NCBI GenBank assembly: GCA_024138025.1
Contig: JAMXBD010000367.1
Coordinates: forward strand, 806,001 to 870,000
From: Combretum micranthum
Taxonomy: Eukaryota > Streptophyta > Magnoliopsida > Myrtales > Combretaceae
DNA: 64,000 nucleotides
Reading direction: 5' to 3'
Part shown: positions 43,737 through 55,293 of the stretch, in pieces
Numbering within the stretch: position 1 is the stretch's first letter
Layout: each line of letters begins with the position of its first letter
Notes under the pieces: generated by a model
What the model was told of the DNA's origin: nothing
Databases searched by the model: none
What the model saw: only the letters and a program-made list of their open reading frames with translations
Made by a program: the position numbers and the translations under genes

Positions 43737-46700
43737 TGTGAAAGCACTTCCTCAACTAAGATCTCTTCAATTTAATAGTCTCCATTGCCATCGTGAAGGA
43801 AAACATGAGTTTATGAACAAAAAGGAAGAGTGCGAATAGAAAGGAAAAGTACGAATAGAGAAAGAGTAAAGAAAAGGAAAAAAGGAATTTCTATTATTAT
43901 TGAAAACATATTTACAACAGACTATTTACACTAAAGACAAAATCAAGCTAATTGACCATTAATAATGTCATGCCCCAACGGGTACCTTAAATGTGACAGC
44001 CCGCCGTACACAATATTAAAACTTAAGAATGACTACCTTAGTCACTCAAAAGTTTCTATATCGGTACAAGGCATACTTCACATCAAAGGGAGACCGGTGA
44101 AGTAATGCATTTTAAGATATTGGCAGCAGAACATACAAAATAACACTTAATATATTGCATTAAAATATAATGTCTTACATCTTCTAAGAGGCATTTCCCC
44201 GATAATTCTATAACAACATGGTTTTACTAAGACAAAATAACTAAAGCTAGAAGATTTTAGAAGAAATCTACTCTATGACTTCAAAATAGAATTCCTCCAA
44301 AAGCTTCTCAAAATAAGGATTTTACCCGAGGGATCAAGGTGGTCTCGGGTGCAAAAGATAATCCTGCAATATCAAAAGTCTATAGGAGTATAAGCATGAC
44401 TAGCTTAGTGAGATATTCCTTACGCAAAAGTACTCATAACAAGAAATCAACCAAGTTTATTAATCAAGCATATGCAATGCAACAACCATATGATCAAACA
44501 TTACATACGACTATCCGGTTTCGTATGTGTGATGGATTTACCCCTCCATCGGTGGTTAGGGAATGCTTTGAACTGGGTCCCAAACGACCTTTTTAAAGTT
44601 GTGCGCATCTTGGGGTTCCAACGAACCGTACTACTAGTCCTCGAGCTTTCCTTACCCAAAGCGATCGATCCGGCTCGGCTAAAACTTGGGACGGTATTCC
44701 CCGAACGTCCTAAACTCTCAAGGTTGTAGCAAGGCAGCTTACTTTTTCGGTCCCACGATGAGGAATAGTAGCAAAATTTCGAAATGATATTCTAAGTGAT
44801 ATGCATGAGCAATTTATTATATGGGGATTTCAATATGACATTAAATCATTTAAAGCGATCAAACAATATTTGCACACATAACAATACATACATGGAAACA
44901 TTAATATCAATCACAAATCGGGTTCCGATATACTTATTGTTCATTGATCGCACACAATGATTCACATACATAATTCCCATGATATCCCACATGCATATCA
45001 ATTTTATCTTTTCCTAACATCTAGTGTTCTATTCTACAAGCACATGCGCGAATACATAAGCGTAAAGGAAACTCACTCGTCCATAGCGATCTAGGAGTCG
45101 AAATAATCCCGGGGAAGAGAAGATCTTGGTCCTCAATACCTAAAAAAAAGAAATACCTGACAGAGATTCATCCAAGATCTATTCAAACTTTAATTCTATC
45201 TTATTGAATTCGTAAAAATCGTATGAATAGAAATAACTTAAAATGGCATAATTTGCTCATTTTAATCGGAATTTGCATATTATATACGATTTCTATCTAC
45301 TAAAAAAATCTATCTATTTCTAAGGTTATTTTTATCAAAGAGTTATTTGAGTCTCGGAATAGTAAGTACATATTTGATACAAAAATTCCATTTTCAAAAC
45401 CTAAGTTTCAAACTTTTTTCACTCAAGAGCTTTTGTGCAAAAATATAGATATATTGTATGGTTGAAAAATCCTTTGAATGCATATATATATATACTCAAA
45501 CCATATGCATGAATTTAGTGGTGTTGTCTCAATAATTATCTTGTAAAACAATGTGTCTTGAAAGTGAGAGAAACTAAGACTTGAAAATCTCCTTTTTAGC
45601 TTTGTTTAGAAAATTTATTAGTAAGTATCTCCTTCTTTTAACTCCATTTCTTAATTTTGAGAATAATTATATTTTCAAAAGGAAATTTTAATCTTTTAAG
45701 ATTCCCATAAATTTATTTCTAGTGGTTTAGAAAACATAGCTTTTCTAAATATTTCATGGTTATAAGTTCTAAAGTTTTTATAAAGTCAGATTCACTTTAA
45801 AAGAATAATACCAATAATTTTATAAGTTATTTATTATTTTTATTTCCTAAGTAAGGCTTATCCTTATAAAGGTTATATTTTGATATTTTTGTAAAACTTG
45901 TCCAGACTTTAGTATTTTAGAGTGTTGGTAGAAAAACTTTAAGAAAACTCTTAGTTAAATCAAAAATTAAGTTTAAACAAACTTTCTTATTTTATTGGTT
46001 TGAAAAGAGAGTTTGTGGTAACTTTATTTTCATTGATAAAATACCATATAGTATTATAACTAAAACTTGAGCTAACTTATCTAATCTTTAGAAAATATTT
46101 ATTAAGACAAAACTTTAAGTCTTTATGGAAAAATAATTTCTTATGTGACAAAAACTATTTTTAAAGAGAATTCTTATTTTTATTACTTAAGAAAACTCAT
46201 TTTCATTATGGTTGAGACAAGAATAACATGTTCATGCATGAATGAGAATATGTAACTATGAGAAATATAATAAAAACAACATAATAAAATTATATAAGAG
46301 TATAAAAGGAAAGTCAAGTATTGGGAACCTTAGCTTCATCAAGGTATCCCGGGACTAAGAATAGACTAGTCCCAAAAGAAAAAAAAAGCAAATAAAGAAA
46401 ATTGTTTTGACTTGATATGGACAAGTCTAAGACTAGAAAGACTAGTCTTAATAACAACATGAAATAAATAAATTGAATAACTTGAAAGTAAATAAATAAC
46501 AAATGAATTTATATGCTCTAAATAAATATATATACATAATATACATAATACTTTATATAAGTTAGGTTAGAACAAATAATAATAACAACATAATGAAAAA
46601 TATGAACAAAAACAAAACATGAATAAATTGTTGCTTCTTTAACTCTCATGAGTCTAAAAAATATACACTAAACTCATGTTAAGTTGTATAAACATGATGA

Positions 46701-47663
46701 GTGAATAAGAGAAATTTTACCTAAGGTTTATGTGTTTGTTGAAGAAGAATGGAATGGTTCGTGGTGATACGTGGGAATGGGTTTCTAAAGAAAAAAGAGA
46801 ACTTGAGAGAGATTTTGAGAGAGAGGTTTTATGGAGTGATTTTGGGAGAGTTTTAGTATGAATTATATTATGTGAAAGAATGAAAAAGAAAGGGGGTATT
46901 TATAGGATTTTGGAGTGGAAATTAGATGTAATAAAATAAATTGAAAAAGAAATAAAATTGAGATTGATGGAGAGAGGGGAGGTGCCGGTTTGCTTGATGT
47001 AAGAGGGGAGAAATTGATTTATTTTGTTTGTTTTGTAATGAAAGAAGTAATGTGTAAAGTATGATGTGATTAAAGTTATATGGAGAAGGTAAATTGTAAG
47101 GTATAGGTATGGTAGTATGTAAGAATAGAGTGTAAGAAAAAGTAGAGATAGATGAATAGTAATAAATAGTAGAAAAGTACTGTGAATAGTAGACTAGACA
47201 ATTAAAATACTGGTAATAAAGAAAATATGTGTAATTAAGCTATATTTGATATTTTTAGTTACCGAAAAATTCTAAAACTAATATTTTTGAAAACCATATA
47301 TTTTTACGAATTTATTGGTGTTGTCGGAATATTTTCACTATCCGGTGCACCGGGGCACTGTTTTTGAAAACTGATCCCGATCGGATCCGAAAGACACTAG
47401 AAAATTATGAATCTGATATTTTTAAGCTTTCCTATATTATTACAAACCATTTTCCACAATTATCTCAATACCATTTTCTAGGGTTTAAGAACACGGGATT
47501 GCCGGATCTAGATTCACTAGACTAAACGTAGAACTAGGTTAACTTTAGGGTTTCGTTTTATCTTCCTGTTCTTAGGGTTTGCTTATATTATCGAAAAATC
47601 TAGGGGCTTACAAATAACATGTCACGTGTAAGAGAAAAAATAATTATCTCTACATTCTTTACA
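43737..47663 (-). repeat. 3' LTR of copia H, split by a solo LTR
   Basis: Its two parts, 43737-43965 and 47618-47663 (with the TSD AATAA counted once), together match 52054-52306 in order: TGTGAAAGCA, CTCTTCAATTTAATAGTC, GGAATTTCTATTATTATTG, then CATGT(C/A)A and ACATTCTTTACA. The next bases, TCCCCCCTCAAG, read CTTGAGGGGGGA on the sense strand, a clear polypurine tract. Confidence 0.85.
43966..47612 (-). mobile_element. Long solo LTR in the LTR of copia H
   Basis: The 3647-bp element runs from TGTCATGCCCC to GGGGCTTACA, with an exact TSD AATAA (43961-43965 and 47613-47617). It is the opposite-orientation relative of 30284-37670. Sense is minus: TATA box CCTATAAATA at about 46897-46906, a C/T-rich leader, and a TTAG/GTAAAA donor-like site (GT at 46719-46720 on minus). 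It has no coding or priming sites. Confidence 0.9.
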
Positions 47664-49224
47664 TCCCCCCTCAAGTTAGAACTTCTCTCAAGCCCAACTT
47701 GGTACAAATCATGGAAACACGATTAGTGGCTAAACACTTCGTAAAAATATCTACAAGCTGTTCAGAAGAAGACACAAAAATAGGACAAAGAAAACCAGAA
47801 GTAATATGATGTCTAGTAAAATGAACATTTATGTCTATATGCTTTGTCCTATCATGTAAACAAGGGTTCTAAGCAATGAGGAGTGCAGATTTGTTGTCAC
47901 ACATTAAACATATAGGTAGAGAAACATGAAGGAAAAGATCACGCATAAGATATGACAACCACAGTAATTGCTTGCAAGTAAAAGCCATAGCATGATATTC
48001 AGCTTCTATTGTTGAAGTAGAAAAAGTAGGTTGTTTTTTTTTTTTTCCCAAGAGATCAAAGTGTTTCCAAGGAATATGCAATAGCCAGAAATGGACTTCC
48101 TGTCTAAACTACTAGAACCCCAATCTGCATCTGAGTACCGCAACAACTCTAAATGATTATCAATAGAATAAAATAGCCTCAATGCAGAAGAACCTTTCAA
48201 ATAATGCAATAAACAAAGAGCTATAGCTAAATGAGGAGTTCAAGGGGGTGATAAAAACTAACTTAGTCGATGAACTACAAAAGTAATGTCAGGCCTTGTC
48301 AAAGTGAGGTACAATAAACGGCCAATTAATCGACGAAAGAAAGAAGAATTCAAAAGTAAATCACCTGAAGTAGCATCCAAGACTACCTACTGTTAGAAAG
48401 GAAATTGAGCTAGTTTAGAACCAGTAAGCCCTACATCTTGTAACACATTAAACAAATACTTTCATTGATTGATTAAATACCTTGACTAGTTCGACCAATT
48501 TCAATTCTAAGGAAAAACCGAGCAAGACCTAAGTCTTTGATAGTAAAATGTTCATCAAGACTTCATTTAACATGATCAATAAAGCTAGAGTTGGAATCAG
48601 TCAATATCATATCATCCACATACAATAAGACAAACACATTACCACCTTCTCCATTAAAAGTAAATAAAGAATGATCATGTGAGGATTGAGAAAAATCAAG
48701 TGAATAAAGAAATTGAGAAATTTCAATGTTCCACTATCGTGAAGCCTTTTTCAACCCATATAAAGACTTTCTAAGACGACACACTTGGTTGAGTAAGGCT
48801 TTGTTATATCCTTCGGTGGCCTCATATACACTTCTCCATTCAAACGACTATGAAAAAAAGCATTATTTACATCAATTTGATGTAAATTCCAACCATGAAT
48901 AGCAGCTACAGTAAACAAAAGATACACAGTATCAAACTTAGCTATGGGGAAAAAAGTGTCACGAAAATCTATCCTTTCAATTTAAGTAAATCCTTTTGCA
49001 AATAGTCTAGCCTTTCACCTTTCAATAGTACCATCGAGTTTATATTTAGTCTTATAAATCCACTTACAACCAATAGCTTTTTTATCCTTAGGCAACTCAG
49101 TTAATTCCCATGTTTCATTAGATTCAAGTGCATTTAACTCGTTTTGCATAGCAATAATCCAATCTAGAGATCTAGATGCTTCTAAGTAATTACGAGGTTC
49201 AAGAGTTTGTAAAGCATTAGCCAA
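47664..49224 (-). pseudogene. Reverse transcriptase and RNase H of copia H
   Basis: Reverse transcriptase opens in the frame ending at 49015-49224 (LEASRSLDWIIAMQNELNALESNETWELTELP, then GCKWIYKTKYKLDGTIER). After several breaks the palm box LLYVDDMIL is readable near 48610-48630, with both aspartates. RNase H covers 47869-48209: HYLKGSSALRLFYS, LLRYSDADWGSSSLDRKSISGYCIFLG, then in an overlapping frame TIEAEYHAMAFTCKQLLWL and CDNKSALLIA. The two RNase H frames are offset at a poly-T run at 48035-48047, which probably caused the shift. Confidence 0.85.
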
Positions 49225-49229
49225 TGAAG

Positions 49230-51000
49230 CTACAAAGTCTGTAGGATAAGAATTAAAAGTGGCAATGTCATATAAAGGATATGAACTTCAAGTAGAGTGA
49301 GAAACAGAAGGTGTTTAGATAGTAGTATTTGCAGGAATGGAGCACTGTGCCATATGTACAAAGTCTTCAAGTGATTTAGGAGTTCTTCTAGTACGAACAG
49401 ATTTACGAATAGCATTATCAATAAGACTGTGAGCAGGAGGGTCAGGACCACAAACATTATTATCATTAGAAGAAGAATTTTCAGTTGATGAAGGAGAACT
49501 TAGAAGAATGGACCTATCTTTTAGAACAGTAGATGAAGGACAATAAAACAAAATAGGATGATGATAGACATCATTAGAAGACCGTGTATGACATATCTCA
49601 TCAGGAAGAGTTTGTGTATGGAAAGGAAAGTATGTTTCAAAGAATATAACATCTCATGACTTAAGGATGTTCTTGTAAGCAAGATCATAAACTCGATAAC
49701 CTTTCTTTCCACTTGCATAACCAAGAAAAGTTCATTTCACACCTCTAGAATCAAATTTATCCAAAATTTGAAGTTTAGCGACATAGCATAAACAACCCAT
49801 GACCCTTAAATGTTGATATGAAGGTGGTTTTCCAAACAAAACTTCATAAGGAGTTTTCCAACCTAAACTTTCCATAGGCATGCGATTAATTAAATAAGTC
49901 GTTGTCAAAACACATTCACTCCAGAACTCCTTTGGCAAATTGGCTTGAGTTCATAAAGCTTTTGAAGCATCCAAGAGGTGTCTATGTTTGCATTTTGCAC
50001 ACCTATTCTGTTGTGGTGTGTACAGCATAGGTCATTGATGTAAAATACCAGCATCATGGAACAATTGTTGACATGCAATAGACAAAAACTCTAATCCATT
50101 AGTTGGCCTTACATATTTTGGAGAACATTTAAAGTGATTCTTGACATAGGCCAAATAAAACTTGAGAATACCAAACACATGACTCTTGGCAACAAGCATA
50201 TATGTTCATGTACACTTAGAAAAATCATCAACTAAAGTCAAAAAAATATCTCGAACCATTAATAGATTCAACATGATATGGTCCCCTTATCTCAACATGT
50301 ATCAACTCAAAAATAGAATTGGATAAACTTGACCATCGACTAAAAGGAAGCTTATGAAATTTGGCTTCTTGACAAATGCTACAAAGAAAGTTTTTGAAAT
50401 CAAAGGACTTACACAAATCAAGTTGTGATAATTTGGACACAAAACTATGACCAAGAGAACAATGAACAAGTTATGGCATTACATCATATTTGAAATAAAA
50501 ATTTGTACAACTCGAACTGTGTGAAGACAAAAAACCAGACATAATAGATTTTGAACTAAGTATATATAGCCCATTCACTACATTGGTTGTAGCCACTTGT
50601 TGATTAGTTCTCGGGTCCTGCAAAAGACATTTGGATTGATCAAATATTGCAACCAAATTTTTATGTTGGGCAAGTGTTTGTATGGATAGTAAATTCTGTG
50701 AAAAAGTTGGAACATAAAGAACATGATGTAAGACTACTAGGTCTGTTATATGAACTTATCCTACTTTAGAAACACTAGTTGAAGTGCCATCGAGTAGTCT
50801 TACAAGCACAAGTTGTGAAAGGTCTTATACATCAAAAAGAATGGAAAAGTAAGGGATCATATGACCTGTAGCTCCAATGTCTAATACCCATAAATTCTCG
50901 CTATTATTTAGAGCATAAAGAGCAAGATAGTGATTACCTGTAAAGTGAATGTCTGCTGCCAATGCTACTCCATCACCAACTGGTTCTTTCCACTGAACCC
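49230..51000 (-). pseudogene. Protease and integrase of copia H
   Basis: The protease frame (50825-51037) reads NLWVLDIGATGHMI, the copia motif with the catalytic DSG/DTG altered to DIG. GAG-pre-integrase and the zinc region lie at 50228-50440 (LCKSFDFKNFLCSICQEAKFHKLPF). The core is fragmentary; 49732-49938 reads PKEFWSECVLTTTYLINRMPMESLGWKTPYEVLFGKPPSYQHLRVMGC, the late integrase block. A serine-rich linker at 49315-49551 leads to reverse transcriptase. Confidence 0.8.
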
Positions 51001-51052
51001 CCTTAGATTTCACCATTCTCATGAGCTCAACACACATGCTCTATAGCATTAT

Positions 51053-51990
51053 TTGATCAATAACTTCTTTACGATTCTGGAATTCCACCATGTCATGATT
51101 ATCATCAACATGATTAAAAGGTGTAGCAAATCTAGGAGCAATAGATTCCCCTGCAATACAACTAGAATGAACAGAATTAGCAGTTGCAACTTTCTTCCTT
51201 TTCATAACCTATTTTCCTTTAAACCATTTGGGATAACCAATTAATTGAAAACATCTGTCAATACTATGCCTTTTTGCTTTACAATCTTGACCCACAACCT
51301 TTGATCAAAATTTCTTATCAACATTAAAAGACCTTATTTTTCCTTTCACTGCAAAAGCATAATTATCAACATCTGGATTTACAATGGATGTAACTTGTTG
51401 CTGTTTCTCAATTCGCTTAACCAACTTGCTACTTGACTTAAATTCTAACATAGGATTTTTCAATTCACATGTACAGTACTCTAACCTCCCACATGAACAT
51501 TGAGGATATGAATATACTTGACTTAGTTCATCCCAATACCTTTTCAGTTTATTATAATAAACTCCCACCGATAGATTGTGTTGCTTCAAATTACAGATTT
51601 CAAACTATAATTGAAAAACCAAAGGGCCATTTGATACTCCATATTGTTCCTTAATCTCATCCCAAATTTCTTTAGTCGATTAGGAATAAAGAAATCCTTG
51701 AGATAACTCAGGAATCATCGAATTGATGATCCAGCATCTAACCATGTAATCTGCCCTTTGCCATTGAACTAAATCAGGTGAAGTACCAACCGGCTTTGAA
51801 ATCTTATCATCCACCAACCCTAATTTCATTTTAGCACCTAACTCTAACTTCATCGATCTACTCTAGCCGAGATAATTCATATAATTAAAATCAGATTCCT
51901 ATGGCCATATTAAGATTATCTGATCCAGAAATGTAATAAGGACCTCATACACTAGAATCAGTAGTTGAGATGATAGATCTATCACCTACC
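51053..51990 (-). pseudogene. Gag of copia H
   Basis: The frame 51305-51589 reads LKQHNLSVGVYYNKLKRYWDELSQVYSYPQCSCGRLEYCTC, the Retrotran_gag region of copia elements. A following RHSIDRCFQLIGYPKWF fragment (near 51240) is a degenerate zinc-knuckle tail. Stops separate the pieces. It lies between the primer-binding site and the protease. Confidence 0.7.
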
Positions 51991-52041
51991 ATACTCATAT
52001 TCTTCAAATGAAAACAGAGAAAATAATATCAAACCTTCGGT

Positions 52042-52053
52042 GCTCTAATACCA
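52042..52053 (-). promoter_or_regulatory. Initiator-Met primer-binding site of copia H
   Basis: The plus strand reads GCTCTAATACCA, so the sense strand is TGGTATTAGAGC, one change from the consensus, directly beside the LTR start at 52054. Confidence 0.85.
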
Positions 52054-52306
52054 TGTGAAAGCACGACCTCAACAAAGATCTCTTCAATTTAATAGTCTCC
52101 ATTGCCATCGCGAAGGAAAACTCGAGTTTCCAAATAGAAAGGAAAAGTACAAACAGAGACAGAGTAGAGAAAAAAATGGAATTTCTATTATTATTGAAAA
52201 CAGATTTACAATAGACTATTTATACTAAAGACAAAAACAAGCTAACTGACCACTAATAAAATAACACATGTAAAAGAATAAAATAATAATCTCTACATTC
52301 TTTAAA
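52054..52306 (-). repeat. 5' LTR of copia H
   Basis: The 253-bp LTR runs from TGTGAAAGCA to CTTTAAA (the left copy ends CTTTACA). A minus-strand TATA box (AGTATAAATAG) is at about 52219-52230. Confidence 0.85.
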
Positions 52307-52448
52307 AGAGGGGAGCGAAAGGCACCTTCGCCCGTCAACCTTAAAAACAATAATAATAAAATAAAATTGTATAAAAACTATTAAAAATAGAAACAATACG
52401 TGTTATAATGTATATTGTGAAGAGTAAATACTAATGAGTAATAAGTTA

Positions 52449-52815
52449 TAAGCCAAGAGGGTATGAGTAAAATTTTGCAAACATGAGCTTGTGAGTTTGA
52501 CACCCACAAAAGTAATACTACCCTTTTGACTTTCTCAAATGACATGCCCCTTTTGCTTTAAAAAAAACATTAAATTTTATTTATTAAAAATTTATAACTA
52601 ACCAAATAATCCTTCCATGATGTTATTAGACAACTTAAGTGGTTATGAGTAAAATTTTGCAAACATGGTCATGGGTTTAACTCCCATAAAGGTAATATTA
52701 ACTTTTTGACTTTCGTTCTCAAGTGATATTTTCTTTTTGCTTTAAAAAATTAATAACATTAAATTTCATTTATTTAAAAATTATATCTATCTGAATTTTT
52801 CTATGACGTTATTTA
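52449..52815 (+). repeat. Tandem duplication of about 182 bp with tRNA-like B-box
   Basis: Two units, starting near 52456 and 52638, share TATGAGTAAAATTTTGCAAACATG, a GGGTTTAACTCCCAT / GAGTTTGACACCCAC block, a TTTTGACTTTC block, CTTTTTGCTTTAAAAAA and an ATTAAATTT(T/C)ATTTATT tail. The third block of unit 2 fits the pol III B-box pattern loosely. This could be a duplicated SINE-like element, but no TSD or clear A-box was found. Confidence 0.5.
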
Positions 52816-55258
52816 TTTTTAGTTGTTTACATTGAACAATAGTTCTAGTCTTATGACATAAAGTATAATAAACAATAACAATCATAAGAATTGAAATGCT
52901 AACATATTTATACATGTAATAATTTGAAGAAATTTGTATCATTGAATGAACAATTGTTTAGTCACTTGTATTGAATGGCCAAAAAGAAATCATTTGTATT
53001 GAAAGTGATTTTTTGTAGCATTACTAATAAAACAGCCTACCAAAATTATCTAAAAAATCATAGAATGCATTAATTTATATCTTATTGCATGTTTTGCAAT
53101 ATAAGTAATATCATATTCAAATATTTTTATGGTCTGTTTTGCTGGATTCAAATTATACGAGTCCTATGAGTAAGTTGTAGCCAGCGGCCCCGCCCCGCGC
53201 CCAATAGGTTGATGGTTAGATTTCAAAATATTTGTGTCACAATTAGAAGGTTTTTATGATCTAAAATAATGTTCAATATTATCTTTCTATTACATAGTAG
53301 AAAGTACCAGAGGCATGCTCGGTAACTAAAGTTCGGTTCATATGAGATATAATATGTTACAATAATAAGAAAGATATTTTTCTTTTGGGTAATTTCAATA
53401 TTGATTTAAATAGAATGAATTTATCTTCCGATGGTATTTATGGTTCCGTGCCAGCCCCTATATAGAAGTGCAAATAAAACTAAAGGGGAAAATTAGACGG
53501 GACGGAATGAGCCTTTAAAATAATTAAAATATTAATGATCTACTAGCCTAATAGTGTTAATATTGGTCTCCCCAGTAGGATGGATCATATCTTATTTCTT
53601 TTTTTCATTGTAATGACAAAATATTTAAAATATATTATCATAGCATGTTTGGACAAACTACATCAACATCCACATTAGCATATGTGAAACAATGTAATGA
53701 CAGCATATAGTAATAGATCCTTATTTTTATCACTTTATATAATGTTGATATAATTTTTTAACCATTTGAAATATTATTTCTATTTAAATATATCTCTCAA
53801 TATTTGTTCCAAAGGTTGTAGTTTTCCCAAAATTAAAGCTTTTGATTATTTAATAAAAGAAAACTTAGCTGAAAGTGTTTATTTGTTTTATCATATCATG
53901 ATCATTTTAGTATCATATTTTTATCATTTTCAAACATATATTTGTTAAGGAACAGATATTAATAAAAAACTAATAGTTTTACTTATAAACTGACCGAGCA
54001 GATATAGTACAAATATGATACAGATATGATACGAATAAGTTATAAATAAAAATTAAATATAAATATAATACAAATAAAGATCCGATAATACAATAACACC
54101 TTTAATTAGTTATTCAGCGAATCAACTTACTGATTTCTGACAAGACCATATGATAATTTTGAGCACACAAAACCTGGTTAGCCACACAAGAGCAAATTAC
54201 GAGAAGCTATCCAAATTGGAAATTAGCTAGGCAATTATGCATATTACACCTAACCATTTTAAATCTTATTGTTGCGTTCCATGCAGTTACTGTTTCCCTC
54301 ACATGCATGCACGCTCAATCCCTATTCTAGCCTGTAAAATCAATATCTCGTATGCCGGAGATTTATGATTACTATAATTTATCGGGCTTTGATCAGACAT
54401 GTGGCTAAAGGAACATCAATAATGTAGGACTTTGGAGATTTAAATCTGATATGTAAATGATTGTGCTAAGATCATTTCAGATCTTATTCAATCCACGTTT
54501 AGTACATGTTTATTTGTAGGAAAAAAAAAATAATTCTGGATGGGTTCATCCACCAATATAGCCTGTCAATACTGGAAATTGAAGATGGACCTTCACTTTT
54601 ACTCTAGAAACCACATTAATAATTTATATTAGAAGCACAAATATGAGGTAAAACTTACCTTTTTATCTATATATTTGAAAATAATGAGACGTGATAAAAT
54701 ATAAGCCTTAACGCTGAGTTGGATAAAAAGACAATCTTGTCTCACTATTTAACTTAATCAGTGATGAGACTCGCCTATTTTTCTTATTTCAAAAATACTT
54801 AGACGATTATTTTAGCTTTTTTTAAGCAAAAGAAATTAAAAAAAAAAGCCTTAGTAGGAAAAACCATATTAGTGATGACCACTTTATCTCTAAATTCTTC
54901 AAATAAGATCATTCGTATCATTTTAAAATTTTATCGGTTTCATATACTTTTTATATAATACTATTTTTTTTCCTCAGGTGATATTCTTTTTTCCTATTGG
55001 CAGACTTCAAAGGCAAATGAATGAATTAAACAATGAAAAACAAATAAGTGGCAGTAGAAGCCGCAACATTTGAACAAGGAAAAAATAAAATAAAAGAAAG
55101 GAAGAAATGAAGAAGCGGTGTACCTTTCTTTTTAGCCAAGGATCGATCCCACTCCTTAATGACCATATATACGGTCCTTTCTACCTGTGTTTCCACGCTA
55201 AGAACCAGCATTGGGAGTGCTCTAATACGAAAATTACATGTAGATCACTATTCTCAAA

Positions 55259-55293
<35 letters not shown>

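Larger units (their letters stand above)
43737..52306 (-). mobile_element. Ty1/copia element H
   Basis: A full-length copia element on minus with LTRs at 43737-47663 (interrupted by a solo LTR) and 52054-52306, an exact TSD AGAGG (43732-43736 and 52307-52311), and a primer-binding site at 52042-52053. Domain order in sense is gag, protease, integrase, reverse transcriptase, RNase H. Without the 3.6-kb solo LTR it is about 4.9 kb, a normal size. Coding frames are broken throughout. Confidence 0.9.

Noticed and set aside
52638..52700. Possible tRNA gene
   Set aside because: Only a B-box-like block is visible; no cloverleaf or anticodon arm can be folded by eye.
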